NCBI GenBank assembly: GCA_945902805.1
Contig: CAMDMZ010000003.1
Coordinates: forward strand, 1 to 64,000
DNA from: Propionivibrio dicarboxylicus
GTDB taxonomy: Bacteria; Pseudomonadota; Gammaproteobacteria; Burkholderiales; Rhodocyclaceae
DNA length: 64,000 bases
Reading direction: 5' to 3'
In this document: positions 63,023 to 64,000 of the stretch, in pieces
Numbering within the stretch: position 1 is the stretch's first letter
How the letters are laid out: each line of letters begins with the position of its first letter
Made by a program: the position numbers and the translations under genes
The notes under the pieces: model-generated
Seen by the model: the letters and a program-made list of their open reading frames with translations, nothing else
Databases searched by the model: none
Told to the model about the DNA's origin: nothing

Positions 63023-64000
63023 CTAACACATAGATGGGTTAGAAACGGTATCTGCTTTGTAGACATCGACCCTCTTCTGTCGGGCCATCTCACGCTCCAA
63101 CTTTTTCACGGCACGTACTTCAAGCTCACGCCACGCGCCGTGGTATTTCGCGGTTCCGACCAGCGCCAAGTCAGACTCTGCATTCAAAGCCTTGTCGGCC
63201 ACGCGCCTTGGATACGATCCGTTCGTGTACTTTGCTGTCGAGCAGCCCGCCACGGCTGACTCAATCTCGGCCACAAAATGGCCAGTTGCGCGTAAACGCT
63301 GAGCGATCATGATGTCAATCTGGTATTCATTTACACCCGGCTGGATGCGCAACACGTGGCGCCGATGCGCTTCCCAAACCGCCGCCAGGGATGGCACGGC
63401 CGGGGCGCGTTCGTGAGCCTGTATGTCGGTCTTCGGACCGTACGAACGCGACCTTGATTCGATACGGGCGTCGTGCCGTTTCCGTCGCTCAAAACGCTCT
63501 TGTTCGTGCCGCAGACCATCCTCCGCCAGTACCGTCGCGACCGGACAAAATCCCCCATCGGCTTCCACCAATGTCACAAGGGGATACGACCCATCAGGCA
63601 GGATGTGCTTCGTCTTTTGATTGAACATGCCTGGCATCCGATGCGGATGTTTGGACCCATAAAGATGCGGATCCCCCAACCCCATGCCGCCACCAAAATC
63701 CAAGGCATGCTGGAGGTGTTGCCGAGCTGTTCCGATTGCACGATCGGACGCTCCATCCACCAACAGACGCGCCAACGTCTCTTCGTAAAACGAGACATTC
63801 CTCCAGTTCAGGCGGTGGGTCAGGAAGTTCTCAATCTCGCGGTTGATTACCGGATCATTCGACAAGTGGCGCACGTTCAACACAACCTGAAAATTCCCTA
63901 CTGACGATTCAATAACGACGGCCGGACAGAACCCACCCATATTCATCGCCTGCAACTTTTCAGCGCTGACATCGTCGACCAGAATGTGATGAACGTGAGC
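63023..64000 (-). CDS. repB: RepB-type primase, 5' end beyond the window
   Basis: Partial gene. The frame continues without a stop to the window edge, adding AHVHHILVDDVSAEKLQ before the first internal Met, so the start lies past 64,000. The region VHHILVDDV then PAVVIESSVGNFQVVLNV matches the catalytic core of RepB primases of IncQ plasmids, with the paired Asp residues expected at the active site. The rest (about 310 residues) includes MGLGDPHLYGSKHPHRMPGMFNQK and ends NPSMC. Makes primers for replication at single-strand initiation hairpins. Whether a relaxase is fused upstream, as in MobA/RepB, cannot be seen. Confidence 0.8.
   Translation of the reverse strand, partial: AHVHHILVDDVSAEKLQAMNMGGFCPAVVIESSVGNFQVVLNVRHLSNDPVINREIENFLTHRLNWRNVSFYEETLARLLVDGASDRAIGTARQHLQHALDFGGGMGLGDPHLYGSKHPHRMPGMFNQKTKHILPDGSYPLVTLVEADGGFCPVATVLAEDGLRHEQERFERRKRHDARIESRSRSYGPKTDIQAHERAPAVPSLAAVWEAHRRHVLRIQPGVNEYQIDIMIAQRLRATGHFVAEIESAVAGCSTAKYTNGSYPRRVADKALNAESDLALVGTAKYHGAWRELEVRAVKKLEREMARQKRVDVYKADTVSNPSMC
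63025..63036 (-). promoter_or_regulatory. Duplicated box in the rep operon, copy 2
   Basis: CATCTATGTGTT on the minus strand, overlapping the end of the primase gene and just before the unknown gene; same as copy 1. Confidence 0.4.

Overview
The window looks like chromosomal DNA of a betaproteobacterium, most likely of the Rhodocyclales type. The reasons are the rnfABCDGE–nth order, a DUF1841 gene, a SoxYZAXB cluster without SoxCD, and a dense set of c-di-GMP and phosphorelay genes in a high-GC genome. The lineage call is inference from gene content; no search was run.

Bases 1–35,800 read as ordinary chromosome. It opens with pyrD, preceded by a coupled 22-codon leader ORF. The Rnf electron-transport operon follows, then a chemotaxis receptor, nth and DUF1841. 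Next is a MoxR ATPase / periplasmic-sensor diguanylate cyclase / CoxE-like VWA block. A signalling block then holds PAS-GGDEF-EAL, HD-GYP, a FecR-domain protein, a response regulator and a seven-domain hybrid kinase. After that come a GspE/PilB-type ATPase, a small secreted protein, a DNA glycosylase, a histidine kinase, htpG with a textbook sigma-32 promoter, tRNA-Leu(CAA), a small cytochrome c, kup and soxYZAXB. A complete IS630-family element (14-bp inverted repeats, TA target, -1 frameshift transposase) and a ParE/RHH toxin–antitoxin pair follow.

From about 37,967 to the right edge and beyond, the window is an integrated mobile element. Its left boundary is a 46-bp copy of the 3' half of a tRNA-Thr(CGU) gene, ending in the anticodon loop and followed by a tyrosine recombinase. 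The island carries: (i) a six-gene tightly coupled operon led by a Lon-like AAA+ ATPase lacking a protease domain, which also encodes an ArdB/KlcA antirestriction protein and a metallophosphoesterase; (ii) a seven-gene coupled restriction operon (hsdM, hsdS, DUF1016 nuclease, DUF429, DUF262/HNH, hsdR, YgjP-like peptidase); (iii) an XRE-ImmA/PIN pair; (iv) an IncQ-like replication module (RepB-type primase running off the right edge, an unknown gene, RepA helicase, RepC initiator) with three 21-bp iterons and hairpins that look like its oriV. The island therefore looks like an integrative element or captured plasmid with its own replicon, carrying both restriction and antirestriction functions.

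A dispersed repeat of about 24–28 bp (core GTCGGYGCTGGCRRGACGGC) occurs nine times across both chromosome and island. Six copies lie between genes and three are in frame inside genes (rnfC, the FecR gene, hsdR). With the AAA+/ArdB operon, the expanded restriction operon and the integrated IncQ-like replicon, it is among the least explained signals here.
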